Shown one piece after another: positions 15,493-26,879 of a DNA stretch of 38,700 bases. The position numbers and the translations under genes were made by a program. How positions within the stretch are numbered: position 1 is the first letter of the stretch; every line of letters starts with the position of its first letter. Source of the stretch: Methanosarcinaceae archaeon. Its GTDB lineage: Archaea > Halobacteriota > Methanosarcinia > Methanosarcinales > Methanosarcinaceae. The stretch spans positions 1 to 38,700 of the forward strand of contig JAIOTO010000046.1 of NCBI GenBank assembly GCA_021106765.1, read 5' to 3'. Under the pieces are notes generated by a model, which saw only the letters and a list, made by a program, of their open reading frames with translations, made no database searches and was not told the DNA's origin.

Positions 15493-16788
15493 ATGGAATC
15501 ATTAACTTTTAAAGATTTAGGTTTATCGAAGAGCATTGAACGTGCAGTTGAAGACATGGGTTTTGAGGAAGCCACTCCTATTCAGGCTCAAGCCATCCCT
15601 TATGTATTAGAAGGCAGGGATGTGATCGGGCAGGCACAAACCGGTACTGGTAAAACCGCTGCGTTTGGAATCCCTGCCCTTGAATTACTGGATAGCAGCA
15701 GCAAGAAAGTTCAGGTAATTGTACTATGTCCTACGAGAGAACTCGCAAATCAGGTTGCTGAGGAACTGAGCAAACTTGCCAGATACCAGAAGTCCAAAAT
15801 ACTCCCAATTTATGGTGGCCAGCCAATAGACCGACAGATCAAAGCACTGAGAAAGGGTGTACACATTGTTATCGGTACTCCTGGAAGAGTTATGGACCAC
15901 ATCCAGAGAAGGACACTGAAACTCGATAGTGTGAAAATGCTTGTGCTGGATGAAGCTGACGAAATGCTTGACATGGGATTCAGGGAAGATATAGAATTCA
16001 TTCTTGAACACGTGCCCGAGGAGAAGCAGACAATCCTGTTCTCAGCCACGATGCCCAAACCAATACTGAAACTTACAAAGAAATACCAGACGAATCCCCA
16101 GATGATAAAAACGATCCATAAGAAACTCACAGTTCCTCAGGTTGAACAATTCTACTTTGAAGTGAGAAACCACGCAAAGACCGAAGTTTTGTGCAGGTTG
16201 ATAGATATTTACAACTTTAAGTCTTCCCTTGTTTTCTGTAATACCAAGAAAAGCGTTGACAAACAGGTTGAAACTCTAAAAGCAAGAGGATATCTTGCGG
16301 ATGGAATGCACGGGGATATGCGGCAAACACAGAGGGAACGTGTAATGGCCAGTTTCAAGAAAGGGGATATTGAAACACTTATTGCAACCGACGTGGCTGC
16401 CCGTGGCATCGATATAGAGAACATCGAAGCCGTGTTCAATTATGATATCCCTCAGGATGAGGAATCATATATCCACAGGATAGGCAGGACCGGCAGGGCA
16501 GGTAAGGGTGGAATAGCCCTGACTTTTGCATCCGGCAAAGAGATCCATAAGATCAAAAGTATACAGAAACACACAAAGGCAAAGATCATACGCAAAAATG
16601 TTCCTTCGCAAAGTGATGTTGAAGATATTCGCGCAGAGTTGCTTTCACAGAAAGTCAGGGATATAATCGATGCAGGACACATAGGTAAATATGAACACTG
16701 GGTTGAAAAACTCCTGGATGAAGATTATGCATCTGTTGATGTTGCTTCAGCCCTTGTGAAAATTCAGTTATCTGACGATAAAAAATGA
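15493..16788 (+). CDS. DEAD-box ATP-dependent RNA helicase
   Basis: 431 residues with the complete helicase core: Q motif (ATPIQAQAIP, about 27-36), motif I AQTGTGKT (48-55), Ia PTRELANQ, GG, TPGR, motif II DEAD (153-156), SAT (184-186), and in the second RecA domain ARGID and HRIGRTGRAG. It unwinds or remodels structured RNA in the cytoplasm, probably in ribosome assembly and mRNA handling, and in cold adaptation in related methanogens (family knowledge). It lacks the long Arg-Gly tail of some cold-shock homologues and ends soon after the core with a ~55-residue helical tail. It is monocistronic, with a hairpin terminator after the TGA. Confidence 0.95.
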   Translation: MESLTFKDLGLSKSIERAVEDMGFEEATPIQAQAIPYVLEGRDVIGQAQTGTGKTAAFGIPALELLDSSSKKVQVIVLCPTRELANQVAEELSKLARYQKSKILPIYGGQPIDRQIKALRKGVHIVIGTPGRVMDHIQRRTLKLDSVKMLVLDEADEMLDMGFREDIEFILEHVPEEKQTILFSATMPKPILKLTKKYQTNPQMIKTIHKKLTVPQVEQFYFEVRNHAKTEVLCRLIDIYNFKSSLVFCNTKKSVDKQVETLKARGYLADGMHGDMRQTQRERVMASFKKGDIETLIATDVAARGIDIENIEAVFNYDIPQDEESYIHRIGRTGRAGKGGIALTFASGKEIHKIKSIQKHTKAKIIRKNVPSQSDVEDIRAELLSQKVRDIIDAGHIGKYEHWVEKLLDEDYASVDVASALVKIQLSDDKK

Positions 16789-16823
16789 ATCTCCTGAAAA
16801 GGAGATCTTCTTTTTCTTTTTTT
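16789..16823 (+). terminator. Terminator after the helicase gene
   Basis: ATCTCC, a 6-nt loop, GGAGAT (16789-16806), then a pyrimidine run ending in TTTTTTT. It begins one base after the helicase stop codon. Confidence 0.75.
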
Positions 16824-16892
16824 GAACTGGTATTTCACTAGATTCAAAATATCCTATAATTCAACAGTCCTACCTTTCAATTAAAAAACATA

Positions 16893-16964
16893 CGGACCTG
16901 CTGGGACTTGAACCCAGGATACAAGCTCCGGAGGCTTATGTGCTATCCGCTACACTACAGGCCC
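16893..16964 (-). tRNA. tRNA-Arg(CCG)
   Basis: The minus strand folds as a cloverleaf of 72 nt. The acceptor is GGGCCTG with CAGGTCC (one G-U pair), the anticodon stem is TAAGC/GCTTG around the loop CTCCGGA giving anticodon CCG, and the T arm is CTGGG/CCCAG around TTCAAGT. No CCA is encoded. It reads the arginine codon CGG. It is convergent with the helicase gene. Confidence 0.95.
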
Positions 16965-17106
16965 AATAGGATATGATCTTGAGTGATGTGAGATTGCAGA
17001 CCAAACGATCACATTTCGATGGTCATAAGATGCTAACGCTCATATATTATATTTCTGGACAACGACATTCATAACCAGGATCAGTTCCAGAAAAGAAGAT
17101 GGCAGG

Positions 17107-17132
17107 TTGTTACAGGAATGAGTCTGTAACAA
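17107..17132 (-). terminator. Hairpin downstream of the ribosomal operon
   Basis: A perfect 9-bp inverted repeat TTGTTACAG-8 nt-CTGTAACAA, about 75 bases beyond the rps10 stop on the minus strand. A pyrimidine-rich stretch (CATCTTCTTTT) follows about 10 bases later. It is a candidate end for the long rpo/str transcript. Confidence 0.45.
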
Positions 17133-17205
17133 TTTGTCCAAATATCAAGATCATTATAATAAAAATAGATGGTGTATAGTTACTGAAGGATCAATAACTA
17201 CATCA

Positions 17206-17526
<321 letters not shown>

Positions 17527-17552
17527 CTAAAAAGAAATGTGGGGAAAGAGAA

Positions 17553-18821
17553 TTACTTCTTCTCTTTCACACTCATGCACATACCGGCAGCGATCGTCAT
17601 ACCCATATCACGGACAGCGAACCTACCAAGCTGTGGAATCTCTTTCACAGGCTCAATGACCATTGGCCTTGTTGGTTTCACAGTAATGATTGCTGCATCA
17701 CCGGCTTTGATGTACGTTGGATTCTCTTCCTTGACCTGACCGGACTTTGGATCCAGCTTCTTGTCAAGGGACATGAACGTACATGCGGTCTGGGTGGTGT
17801 GGCAGTGGAACACCGGAGTGTATCCGACAGTGATCGCGGATGGGTGCTGCAGCACAACGACCTGACCCGTGAACTCTTCGGCCACCGTTGGTGGCTTGGA
17901 TGCAGGACCACATACATCCCCTCTTCGGACATCGCCCTTACCGATACCCCTTACATTCCATCCGATGTTGTCACCAGGTACTGCTTCAGGGATCTCCTCA
18001 TGATGCATCTCGATGGATTTTACTTCACCGACTGCGCCACTTGGCATGAAAATGATCTTTTCGCCCTTTTTCATCACACCGGTCTCTACCCTGCCAACAG
18101 GCACGGTACCGATCCCGGATATGGTATATGCATCCTGCACAGGTATACGGAGTGGAAGGGTATCTGGCTTATCGGGCACCGTAAGTGCATTCAGGGAATC
18201 AAGGATCGATGGACCCTTATACCATGGAGTGTTGCTGCTTGCTTCCTTGATATTGTCACCCTCGAATGCAGATGTTGGGATGAATGGTATCTCAGATGCC
18301 TTGAAACCAACCATACCGAGGAGCTGGGACACTTCTTCCTTTACCTCATTGTACCGTTCTTCGCTGTAGTTAGCTGCATCCATCTTGTTCACAGCAATGA
18401 CCAACTGGTTGATACCCAGAGTTCTGGAAAGGAACACGTGTTCCTTGGTCTGTGCCATCACACCATCGGGTGCTGCAACGACCAGAATAGCCGCATCTGC
18501 CTGGGATGCACCGGTGATCATGTTCTTGACGAAGTCACGGTGACCAGGACAGTCCACGATAGTAAAGTAATACTTATTTGTGTCAAACCTCTTGTGAGCG
18601 ATATCGATAGTAATACCTCTCTCACGCTCTTCCTTGAGTGTATCCATGACCCAAGCGAATGCAAAGGATTCTTTACCTTTCTCCTTTGCCTCTTCCCTGT
18701 ACTTCTCAATTACGTGCTCTGCGATCGCACCAGTTTCGTACATCAATCTTCCAACAAGTGTGGACTTGCCGTGGTCAATATGACCAATTACTGCTAAATT
18801 CAGATGTGGTTTTTCTGCCAT
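17553..18821 (-). CDS. tuf: Translation elongation factor 1-alpha
   Basis: 422 residues. GTPase motifs GHIDHGKST (G1), a GITID segment (G2), DCPGHRDF (G3) and NKMD (G4), then the two beta-barrel domains. It delivers aminoacyl-tRNA to the ribosome. GGGAG lies 9 bases before the ATG. It is separated from fusA by 127 bases, which include a TATA-like GTTTATATTA (18851-18860) that could give it extra transcription. Confidence 0.98.
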   Translation of the reverse strand: MAEKPHLNLAVIGHIDHGKSTLVGRLMYETGAIAEHVIEKYREEAKEKGKESFAFAWVMDTLKEERERGITIDIAHKRFDTNKYYFTIVDCPGHRDFVKNMITGASQADAAILVVAAPDGVMAQTKEHVFLSRTLGINQLVIAVNKMDAANYSEERYNEVKEEVSQLLGMVGFKASEIPFIPTSAFEGDNIKEASSNTPWYKGPSILDSLNALTVPDKPDTLPLRIPVQDAYTISGIGTVPVGRVETGVMKKGEKIIFMPSGAVGEVKSIEMHHEEIPEAVPGDNIGWNVRGIGKGDVRRGDVCGPASKPPTVAEEFTGQVVVLQHPSAITVGYTPVFHCHTTQTACTFMSLDKKLDPKSGQVKEENPTYIKAGDAAIITVKPTRPMVIEPVKEIPQLGRFAVRDMGMTIAAGMCMSVKEKK

Positions 18822-18948
18822 ATTTCGATTCTCCCTTTGAATTGGATTGTTAATATAAACCTTGGGTTTTTTCCATAATAGTTGTTAACACGTTTAAACC
18901 TTTCCGACAAACAGAGTAGATTATAGAATGAAGATGGGGATTCCCATC

Positions 18949-21141
18949 TTACAGACTCATAAAATCAGATGCCTGTGGTAAGTCTGCCTTCAAGCCCTTG
19001 CGTTCCCTGATATTGGATACTACCTCTTTTATCAGGTTAGCAGGTAGTGGTTCAAACCCTGCAAATTCCGTACTCCACATCGCACGTCCTTCCGTTGCAG
19101 AACGGACGTCACCTGCAAATCCGAATAATTCAGATACTGGTGCCTTGGACTCGATGATGGTTGTATCACCTTCAGATGTCATGTCCAGGATGACACCACG
19201 ACGACCCTGTATCTCTTTAGCTGCGCCTCCCATATGATCCTGCGGAACCTGTATGAACACTTTCTGATATGGTTCCATCAACGTATCATCGGCCATAAGC
19301 ATTGCAGCCTGTATGGACTGGCGGGAAGCCGGTATCACCTGTGCTGGACCTCTGTGGACAGCATCCTCATGCAACTTTGCATCCATTAATTTGACCTTGA
19401 CGCCCATGCATGGTTCCTTGGACAGAGGACCACCTTTCATGACCTCTGTAAAGCCTTCCAGGATCAACTCCATGGTCTCGTTCAGGTACTGTATACCTTT
19501 GGTCATATCGAAGTATGCATTCGTTTCATTGATGTTAACGATCTTCTTGGCCTCATCCTTGTGCAAACCTGCAGCGATCAGCTTTTCTCGCCTCTCAAGC
19601 TCAGGCATCCTCATGGAGATATCACCATTACGGATCAACTCGATTATCGATTCCTCCAGAGGTTCCACAACTACATAGAAACGGTTATGCCTATTCGGGG
19701 ATTTCCCCTCAACAGGTCCAGCCGTACCACGGATCGTTTCACGGTAAACAACGATTGGAGGAGTTGTTGAGATCTCAACACCTTTGTCACGCTCGATCCT
19801 GTGAGCGATGACCTCAAGGTGTAATTCACCCATACCTGCCATCAGGTGTTCTCCGGTCTCCTCATCAAGTGTGATCTTCAGAGTGGGATCTTCCTTTGCG
19901 ACCTGCCTTAATACTTCAACAAGTTTAGGCAGATCCTTCATGTGCTTTGCTTCAACTGCAACAGTGACAACAGGTTCACTGGCGTGTTTGATACTCTCAA
20001 ATGGCAGCATATCTTCCAGAGTGGTAACGGTGGATCCAACGATCGCATCCCTGAGTCCTGTGACCGCTGCAATGTTACCTGCAGGGATACCATTGACCTC
20101 CAATCGCTCGGGTCCCATGAAAACGCCGACCTGCTGGACCCTGTTCGTATTGGAGACTCCTGAGACATATACCTCCATACCACGTGACAGAGAACCACTG
20201 AATAACCTGCCGGTTGCAACCTCTCCGGCATGAGGATCCATTGATATGTCCGTGACCATGAAAGCAAGATCACCATTAGGGTCTGCGCTCACCATGGACT
20301 TGCCAATATCTGAGCTCTTGTCACCATGCCAGATAGCACTCACACGACCTTCCTGAGCATCTATAGGGCTTGGGAGATAACGTATGACCATATCGTTGAC
20401 TGCTTCGTGAAGTGGGCATTTTTCCCCAAGTATCTTCATATCCTCATCACGGCAGTAGTTGAAAACATCGCCAAAACTGATACCGGTCTTCTGCATCATA
20501 GGGACACTGATCGCCCAGTTATACAGTGCTGAACCGAATGCAACAGTACCATTTGCTGCATCGACCCTCCAGCCTGCATTATAGCGCTCTTCATTCATTC
20601 CCTTGATGAGCTTGTTCACATGATCGATAAGTTTGCCGAGCCTGATCTGCATCTCCTGTGCATCGACCTGAAGCTCGTTGATCAAACGATCTACTTTGTT
20701 GATGAAAAGAACAGGTCTTACGTGTTCCTTCAACGCCTGCCTTAACACGGTCTCCGTCTGTGGCATCGTACCTTCTACAGCATCGATCACCACAACAGCA
20801 CCGTCCACCGCACGCATCGCACGAGTAACGTCACCGCCAAAGTCAACGTGACCAGGAGTATCGATCAGATTGATCAAATAGCTCTTGCCATCATATTCGT
20901 GCACCATTGACACATTTGCTGAATCGATGGTAATTCCTCGTTCCTGTTCCTCCTCATCAGAGTCCATGAACAATTGCCGACCAGCGAGTTCTGTCGAGAT
21001 CATTCCTGCACCAGCAAGAAGATTGTCTGACAGTGTGGTTTTCCCATGATCAATATGTGCAACAATACCAATATTCCTGATCATTTCAGGATTGCCCATG
21101 AGCGCCTCGACGCGCTCAACCATCTTTTTCCTTCGTCCCAT
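18949..21141 (-). CDS. fusA: Translation elongation factor 2
   Basis: 730 residues, the usual archaeal EF-2 length. GTPase motifs [17 protein letters not shown] and NKVDRL in domain I; domain IV holds [15 protein letters not shown], whose histidine is the expected diphthamide residue. It drives translocation on the ribosome. It starts at ATG 21141, 51 bases after rps7. Confidence 0.98.
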   Translation of the reverse strand: MGRRKKMVERVEALMGNPEMIRNIGIVAHIDHGKTTLSDNLLAGAGMISTELAGRQLFMDSDEEEQERGITIDSANVSMVHEYDGKSYLINLIDTPGHVDFGGDVTRAMRAVDGAVVVIDAVEGTMPQTETVLRQALKEHVRPVLFINKVDRLINELQVDAQEMQIRLGKLIDHVNKLIKGMNEERYNAGWRVDAANGTVAFGSALYNWAISVPMMQKTGISFGDVFNYCRDEDMKILGEKCPLHEAVNDMVIRYLPSPIDAQEGRVSAIWHGDKSSDIGKSMVSADPNGDLAFMVTDISMDPHAGEVATGRLFSGSLSRGMEVYVSGVSNTNRVQQVGVFMGPERLEVNGIPAGNIAAVTGLRDAIVGSTVTTLEDMLPFESIKHASEPVVTVAVEAKHMKDLPKLVEVLRQVAKEDPTLKITLDEETGEHLMAGMGELHLEVIAHRIERDKGVEISTTPPIVVYRETIRGTAGPVEGKSPNRHNRFYVVVEPLEESIIELIRNGDISMRMPELERREKLIAAGLHKDEAKKIVNINETNAYFDMTKGIQYLNETMELILEGFTEVMKGGPLSKEPCMGVKVKLMDAKLHEDAVHRGPAQVIPASRQSIQAAMLMADDTLMEPYQKVFIQVPQDHMGGAAKEIQGRRGVILDMTSEGDTTIIESKAPVSELFGFAGDVRSATEGRAMWSTEFAGFEPLPANLIKEVVSNIRERKGLKADLPQASDFMSL

Positions 21142-21192
21142 ATTACAAACCTACGTCTCAATTGAATCAGTATCAGAATATAAATAACCTTA

Positions 21193-21753
21193 TTAACGTG
21201 CTGCCTTTGCTACTCTTTCCTTTGCATCCCTTTTGTTTATAGAGAAACATTTAGCATCGCGCTTAGATGCTGCAACCAGTTCAGTAGCCAGACAATCTGC
21301 GACTGAACGTTTTGATTTGAAAGCAGCCTGTTTCGCACCCATAGAGATATTCCTCAATGCAGAATCAACACGTCTCTGTGGAGCAGTATCCACTGCTTTT
21401 GGTACGGATATACCACCATATTTGAGACGCACGACCTCTTCACGTGGACCAGCATTCGAAATAGCATCTACCAGAACCTGAACAGGGTTCATCTTGGTTT
21501 TCTTAGCCACAATATCAAATGCCTCATTGACAGTACGTATTGTAACCTGCTTCTTGCCGGAATTTGACCCGCCACGCATCAGGTTATTGATCAGACGCTC
21601 TACGATCGAGAGATCTGATTTATTGAACTGCTGCCTTGCATGCCTACCGCCTGTGTGTGGCACTATCATTGAATCAAGATTAACATATCTTCTGATACCC
21701 TGATCGGTGATTTCCACCTCAGACATATCCCATTTTCCAAATAACTTATACAT
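21193..21753 (-). CDS. rps7: 30S ribosomal protein S7 (uS7)
   Basis: 186 residues starting [13 protein letters not shown]. The frame extends upstream to 21810, but that part overlaps rps12 and is not family sequence. The ATG at 21753 follows AAGGAGAT by 6 bases, four bases after the rps12 stop, so the two are coupled. It nucleates the 30S head and contains the conserved GGSNSGKKQ and GGARHARQQ-like segment ([11 protein letters not shown]). Confidence 0.97.
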   Translation of the reverse strand: MYKLFGKWDMSEVEITDQGIRRYVNLDSMIVPHTGGRHARQQFNKSDLSIVERLINNLMRGGSNSGKKQVTIRTVNEAFDIVAKKTKMNPVQVLVDAISNAGPREEVVRLKYGGISVPKAVDTAPQRRVDSALRNISMGAKQAAFKSKRSVADCLATELVAASKRDAKCFSINKRDAKERVAKAAR

Positions 21754-21757
21754 ATGA

Positions 21758-22186
21758 TTATCTCCTTGGCTTCTCTTTTCGGCCAATGACCATTTCTCGC
21801 AAGCACACATTGTTCACCGCAGTGACCTTGAAACGAACACCAGGGATATCACCCTTTGCACCGCCCATTCGACCACCAATACGTTCCACGGTTACTTCAT
21901 CGTGCTCATCGATGAAATTGATCGCACCATCACCAGGACAGAATGCCGTAGCTTGCCTACCATTCTTGATCAACTGTATCCTGACACATTTCCTGATAGC
22001 TGAGTTTGGCTGCTTTGCTTCAACTCCTACTTTCTCAAGAACAATTCCACGACCCTGTGGTGCTCCACCGAGCGGATCGGACTTAACGTTCAAACCAAGA
22101 GTACGTCGGTTATAGCGACTATCCTTCCATCTAGAATTCTGACGACCCCTTTTGAGTGTATTAGCTGCATATTTTCCATTTGGCAT
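21758..22186 (-). CDS. rps12: 30S ribosomal protein S12 (uS12)
   Basis: 142 residues, normal for archaea. Contains the decoding-centre segments [13 protein letters not shown] and [23 protein letters not shown]. It monitors codon-anticodon pairing. The ribosome site GGAGGAT is 7 bases before the ATG, and nusA ends 68 bases upstream. Confidence 0.98.
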   Translation of the reverse strand: MPNGKYAANTLKRGRQNSRWKDSRYNRRTLGLNVKSDPLGGAPQGRGIVLEKVGVEAKQPNSAIRKCVRIQLIKNGRQATAFCPGDGAINFIDEHDEVTVERIGGRMGGAKGDIPGVRFKVTAVNNVCLREMVIGRKEKPRR

Positions 22187-22254
22187 GTATTATATCCTCC
22201 AACAATGTTCCATTATAGATGTATAGTTAATTCAATTATGTACCATTTTTAAAT

Positions 22255-22680
22255 TCACAATAAGACCACATCATCGATATTATGATGCCGCCCTACAACC
22301 ATATTTACCTTTTCGATGTTTTGACCATTGCGTCCTATTGCAAGTTCTTTGTCAGACCCCAATATCTCTACAAATGCGGTCTTTCTGCCACTTTTGTTCC
22401 TAACATCGATAGATTTTATGGATACTGTACCGAATGCATTCGTTATAAAGGTAACTGGATCGTCCTAATATTCGATCAATTCTATATGTTTGTCGATAGT
22501 CTTTTTTAAACTGTTGATGTGATCACCATGTCTGCCAATAGCAGCACCCATCTCGCCTGCTTTTACAATATAGATGATCTGTCCCTTATCGACTATACAA
22601 TCCTTGATCACAGCTCCGGTCATACTCTCAAACAGTGCTATATAACTTATAGCTTCTGCTGAAAGTTTGATCTCACTCAA
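22255..22680 (-). CDS. nusA: Archaeal NusA with an in-frame TAG
   Basis: The complete frame is 141 codons, the normal size of archaeal NusA, with TAG as codon 72 (22465-22467). KH1 lies before the TAG (GEMGAAIGRHGDHI) and KH2 after it (SDKELAIGRNGQNIEK), ending DDVVLL at TGA 22255-22257. The reading frame is unbroken apart from the TAG, and the KH2 part looks under normal constraint. The TAG follows ELIEY and precedes DDPVTFI, where relatives usually have Ser or a similar small residue. The start is taken as TTG 22680 (MSEIKLSAEA, the family N-terminus) behind GGGAG, 16 bases after the rpl30e stop. It binds RNA and influences transcript elongation or termination. UAG may be read as pyrrolysine; otherwise a 71-residue KH1 peptide is made. 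Confidence 0.88.
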
Positions 22681-22696
22681 AAAACGCAACTCCCTT

Positions 22697-22984
22697 TTAA
22701 ACAATATTCAACAAATTGGATTCGCCTACATCAATGATCGCCATCGTCGCAATGGTGAATGGCTTACCACATGCAGGTCCCAGTTCCACACTCGTACCCG
22801 GGTAATTAAAGATAGGTACATCTGTAGATCCGATCTGTTCTTTCACACTTTCGAGACAATTCGAAGCAATGACAACCATCTTTGCATCACCTTTTACCGC
22901 TGCATCAATAGAACGGTTAGCTCCGATTATTACTTCTCCCGTCCTGATAACTTTCAATAACGCTTTATCGACATTGATATCCAT
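22697..22984 (-). CDS. rpl30e: 50S ribosomal protein L30e
   Basis: 95 residues from the chosen ATG ([11 protein letters not shown]); TTG 22993 and ATG 22990 are possible earlier starts. Motifs: [18 protein letters not shown] and the RNA-contact segment [11 protein letters not shown] member of the L7Ae-like fold in the large subunit. It occupies the conserved place between rpoA2 and nusA. Confidence 0.95.
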   Translation of the reverse strand: MDINVDKALLKVIRTGEVIIGANRSIDAAVKGDAKMVVIASNCLESVKEQIGSTDVPIFNYPGTSVELGPACGKPFTIATMAIIDVGESNLLNIV

Positions 22985-23061
22985 TTGCATCAACCCATAT
23001 TATTTAAGATTTATATTCTAATAACTGATTCATTATATCTACTTTCTGGTCGTATCCAGGA

Positions 23062-24219
23062 TTAATTATCCAATGGGTTTCTGGCAATCAGATGAACATC
23101 ACCCGTACCAAGTTTGATCGGCTGACCCACAATAATATTCTCGGTCACACCATTGAGTTCATCGATCTCACCACGCATTCCCGCATCAAGCAGGTGGTTA
23201 ACGGTCACCTCGAATGCTGCTCTGGCAAAGACACTTGCTTTTTCACCAGATATACCATGACGTCCTATTTGCTTCACTTCACCGTCGCATGTCATAATAT
23301 CCGAAACAAGCATAATGTGGCGAACATCCACAGTCAGACCCTGTTCATTCAACGTATCCATTGCTTCTTTTATTATGGAATTACGGGCTGCTTCGATCCC
23401 AAATACCTCATAGATCTCTCCGATATTATTGGTATATATCCGCGTTGGATCAATTCCATCTACATCGAGAACTGCTTTTAATTCGGATCCTTCTGTATAA
23501 AGAGTATATTCGTCCTCCTCCTTACGGACAACGACCCTCTTAATTCCATCGATCCCTTTCAACGTAATAGTATGGATCTTCTTTGCGATCTGTAACAGCT
23601 CACGATACGAGGATTTGTTCGGCACTACAATAATCTGATCTGGAACAGAATCTGATATGGATGCAGATACACCCAATCCGTCGCCCAATTTATCAGCAAC
23701 GCTCATCACATCAATGCCCCTCTGATGTAGCATCTTTTCGTTAAGATCGATGATCAATTGCATATTTGCCGTATCGGTAGTAAGATCTGCCAGATGCTCA
23801 ATATGAGTTGCTTCGATCTCCCATGCAACTTTACGTGCCTGGTCCCTATCATCTGCATATTCTTTTGCAAGGGCCACGGTCATCATAGGAGTACTAGGGG
23901 TCTTCCTCGCATCCACGATCTCTATCAACCTTGGCAGACCCAATGTAACGTTGATCTCGGCCACACCTGCATAGTGGAAGGTACGCATGGTCATCTGAGT
24001 ACCGGGTTCTCCGATAGATTGTGCTGAGATCACACCCACCGCCTCACATGGTTCCACACATGAAACATTATAACCATCCATCACACGTTCGATGATCTCC
24101 TCCATTTCCTTTTTAGTGACACCCACCTTCATGACATCTTCCTTGAGAGTCTCTTTGATGATTATCGGAAGGGGAAGAACATCTATCATAGAATCAATGG
24201 TCGCCTCACCTATAGCCAT
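23062..24219 (-). CDS. rpoA2: RNA polymerase subunit A'' (C-terminal half of the largest subunit)
   Basis: 385 residues containing [18 protein letters not shown], part of the trigger loop region, and TPSTPMMTV. With A' it builds the clamp and active-site cleft. Its ATG overlaps the rpoA1 TAA (TAATG), so the two halves are translationally coupled and made in equal amounts. Confidence 0.98.
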   Translation of the reverse strand: MAIGEATIDSMIDVLPLPIIIKETLKEDVMKVGVTKKEMEEIIERVMDGYNVSCVEPCEAVGVISAQSIGEPGTQMTMRTFHYAGVAEINVTLGLPRLIEIVDARKTPSTPMMTVALAKEYADDRDQARKVAWEIEATHIEHLADLTTDTANMQLIIDLNEKMLHQRGIDVMSVADKLGDGLGVSASISDSVPDQIIVVPNKSSYRELLQIAKKIHTITLKGIDGIKRVVVRKEEDEYTLYTEGSELKAVLDVDGIDPTRIYTNNIGEIYEVFGIEAARNSIIKEAMDTLNEQGLTVDVRHIMLVSDIMTCDGEVKQIGRHGISGEKASVFARAAFEVTVNHLLDAGMRGEIDELNGVTENIIVGQPIKLGTGDVHLIARNPLDN

Positions 24220-26867
24220 TATACCACCTCTTTTCCGGTAACTGAACTGACGATCTTATGCATTGTCTCGGGTTTATTGAAGTCACTCTTTGTGGAATTT
24301 ATACCATCTTCCCCATACTTGAACTGGACCACAACACCACGGGTTTCACGTACAGATCTGTCATACTGGACCTCCAAATCCTGAAGAGCATTTACAAGGC
24401 GTCTTTGCAGATATCCTGACTGTGAAGTACGCACAGCCGTATCCACAAGACCTTCACGCCCACCAATAGCATGGAAGAAATATTCAGTAGGGTTTAAACC
24501 ACTCTTGTAGCTCGATTTGACAAAACCATGAGCATCCGCACCAAGATCGCCTTTATCGAAATGTGGGAGAGTTCTGCCTGCATATCCTCGTCGTATACGC
24601 TCACCTCGAACCGCCTGCTGACCAACACATGCAGCCATCTGGGTAAGATTCAACATTGAACCTCTTGCACCAGATTTTGCCATTATGACCGCAGAGTTTT
24701 CCAGACCAAGCTTATTACCGGCAGTATTACCCGCCTCATCTCTGGCCTTACCAAGTCTCTGCATGATCCTCATCTCGATGGTCTCAGCCAGGGTCCTGCC
24801 TGGAAGAGCTTCAAGTTCCTTTGCATCATATGCAGCGATAAGTTTTGAGACATCGGCCTCAGCCTTCTCCAGATTAACTGTAATGTTAAGTTTTGCATCC
24901 TCCGGGATATCCTCATCACTGATACCAAAACTAAGACCCGTGTACATAACACCTCGAATAGCAAGACGGGTAAAATCATCCACGAAATTGGCACCCGCAG
25001 TAGAACCATATTTCTTGACGATCTTATCAAGGACCTTGCCCTTAAAAGCACCAATGGCCTTCTCATCAATGGTACCCATGATCAGTTCACCATCCCTGAT
25101 CACAACATAGGAATCTTCCTCACATTTCTCCTTTTTGCACACATCGCATTTTGAGCAAACCTCCGCCGGGAATTCAAGATCAAGACCACTTGGAAGGATC
25201 TGACTGAATATCTGCTTTCCATCCCAGTATGGTTCACCTGCATCATCGTATCCCACAGGTTCAGGCAACTTTCTGATCTCTGATTTCTTGAGAAGTTCAA
25301 GAGCATCATTTTTGCTGATCATCTTTTCGTTCCGGGTCAGAAGGAACAGACCTGAAATGTGATCATGTATACCGCCTATGATAGGTCCGCCAAAACGAGG
25401 CGAAAGGATATTCTCCTGCACCTGCATCAGAATACTCGCCTCAGCTCTTGATTCCTCTGTCTGAAGCACATGCATGTTCATTTCATCGCCGTCAAAATCA
25501 GCATTATACGGAGGACATACAGCTGGATTGAGCTTGAATGTCTTGGATGGAAGAACCTTTACACGATGTGCCATGATGCTCATCTTGTGCAGAGATGGTT
25601 GCCTGTTGAAAAGCACGACATCCCCATTCTGCATCTGTCGTTCCACTGTCCATCCGGACTCAATGGTCTCAACCAGTTCATCCCGGTTCAGGTCCGTGAT
25701 CTTTAGACGCTTTCCATCATTACGGATTATGTAATTCGCCCCGGGATGCACAGAGCTTCCACGGGAGACATATGTCCTCATGAGTTCAAGATTCCTGGAT
25801 ATTACCCGTACAGGAATGGTCATATGCTTTGCAATAGATAGCGGAACACCGACTTCATTGATACTCAGGTTTGGATCTGGAGATACGACAGTACGTGCTG
25901 AGAAATTAACACGTTTACCAGAGAGACTACCTCTGAACCGCCCCTCTTTACCCTTCAAACGCTGTGTCAATGTCTTAAGGGGCCTGCCAGACCTGTGCCT
26001 TGCAGGCGGTACGCCTGAGACCTCATTATCAAAGAACGTGGTCACATGATACTGCAGCAATTCCCACAGATCCTCAATGATCAACTGTGGTGCACCTGCG
26101 TCCCGATTCTCTTGAAAACGCTGGTTGATACGTATGATATCCACCAATTTATGCGTCAGGTCATCCTCACTACGCTGACCGGACTCAAGGGTGATCGAAG
26201 GTCGTACTGTGACAGGTGGCACCGGAAGGACCGTCAGTATCATCCACTCCGGCCGTGCTGATCCAGGATCCATACCCATCACACGCACGTCGTCATCAGA
26301 AATATTCTCAAACCGATCACGTATCTCTGTAGGAGAGAGTTTGCGCCCATCCTCTACATAATCGGATGGTTTTTCGAACTTGATCTCACGTTGGGATTCA
26401 CCGCAATACGGGCATTTTTTCGATTTTCGTGCCTCTTTGAAGATATTATTGATGAGTGTATCCGGAAGATGACCCATTTCCTTTAGTTTCTTGAACTGTA
26501 CAAGAAACTCGTTCTTTTTCTTTTCTTCAAGTAAGAGACTGCTACAATTCCAGCATATAGAACGCAATGCTTTTCGGATGGTCTTGTTGAAACCTACATG
26601 GATCACCGGTGCAACAAGTTCGATGTGTCCAAAATGACCTGGACATTCCCCTGCCCGACTACCACAGGACTTACATTTCAATCCAGGATCGATCACACCA
26701 AGACGCAGATCCATAAGACCCATATCGATCGGATAACCATCATCGTCATACGTATCTGCAGCAATGACCGATGTAACACTCATCTTCCGGACCTCTCTTG
26801 GTGATATGAGGCCAAATTTAATCGCACCGATCCTTTTGGGGATCGAAGGTATTGTATTATCATCCAT
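24219..26867 (-). CDS. rpoA1: RNA polymerase subunit A' (N-terminal half of the largest subunit)
   Basis: 882 residues. The catalytic magnesium motif is [11 protein letters not shown]. The zinc sites are [17 protein letters not shown] near residue 60 and CWNC with CPYCG further on. The bridge-helix region is near [13 protein letters not shown] and [11 protein letters not shown] four-cysteine insertion, [12 protein letters not shown], lies at about residue 563. It starts 12 bases after rpoB1. Confidence 0.98.
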   Translation of the reverse strand: MDDNTIPSIPKRIGAIKFGLISPREVRKMSVTSVIAADTYDDDGYPIDMGLMDLRLGVIDPGLKCKSCGSRAGECPGHFGHIELVAPVIHVGFNKTIRKALRSICWNCSSLLLEEKKKNEFLVQFKKLKEMGHLPDTLINNIFKEARKSKKCPYCGESQREIKFEKPSDYVEDGRKLSPTEIRDRFENISDDDVRVMGMDPGSARPEWMILTVLPVPPVTVRPSITLESGQRSEDDLTHKLVDIIRINQRFQENRDAGAPQLIIEDLWELLQYHVTTFFDNEVSGVPPARHRSGRPLKTLTQRLKGKEGRFRGSLSGKRVNFSARTVVSPDPNLSINEVGVPLSIAKHMTIPVRVISRNLELMRTYVSRGSSVHPGANYIIRNDGKRLKITDLNRDELVETIESGWTVERQMQNGDVVLFNRQPSLHKMSIMAHRVKVLPSKTFKLNPAVCPPYNADFDGDEMNMHVLQTEESRAEASILMQVQENILSPRFGGPIIGGIHDHISGLFLLTRNEKMISKNDALELLKKSEIRKLPEPVGYDDAGEPYWDGKQIFSQILPSGLDLEFPAEVCSKCDVCKKEKCEEDSYVVIRDGELIMGTIDEKAIGAFKGKVLDKIVKKYGSTAGANFVDDFTRLAIRGVMYTGLSFGISDEDIPEDAKLNITVNLEKAEADVSKLIAAYDAKELEALPGRTLAETIEMRIMQRLGKARDEAGNTAGNKLGLENSAVIMAKSGARGSMLNLTQMAACVGQQAVRGERIRRGYAGRTLPHFDKGDLGADAHGFVKSSYKSGLNPTEYFFHAIGGREGLVDTAVRTSQSGYLQRRLVNALQDLEVQYDRSVRETRGVVVQFKYGEDGINSTKSDFNKPETMHKIVSSVTGKEVV

Positions 26868-26879
26868 TATGAATCACCA

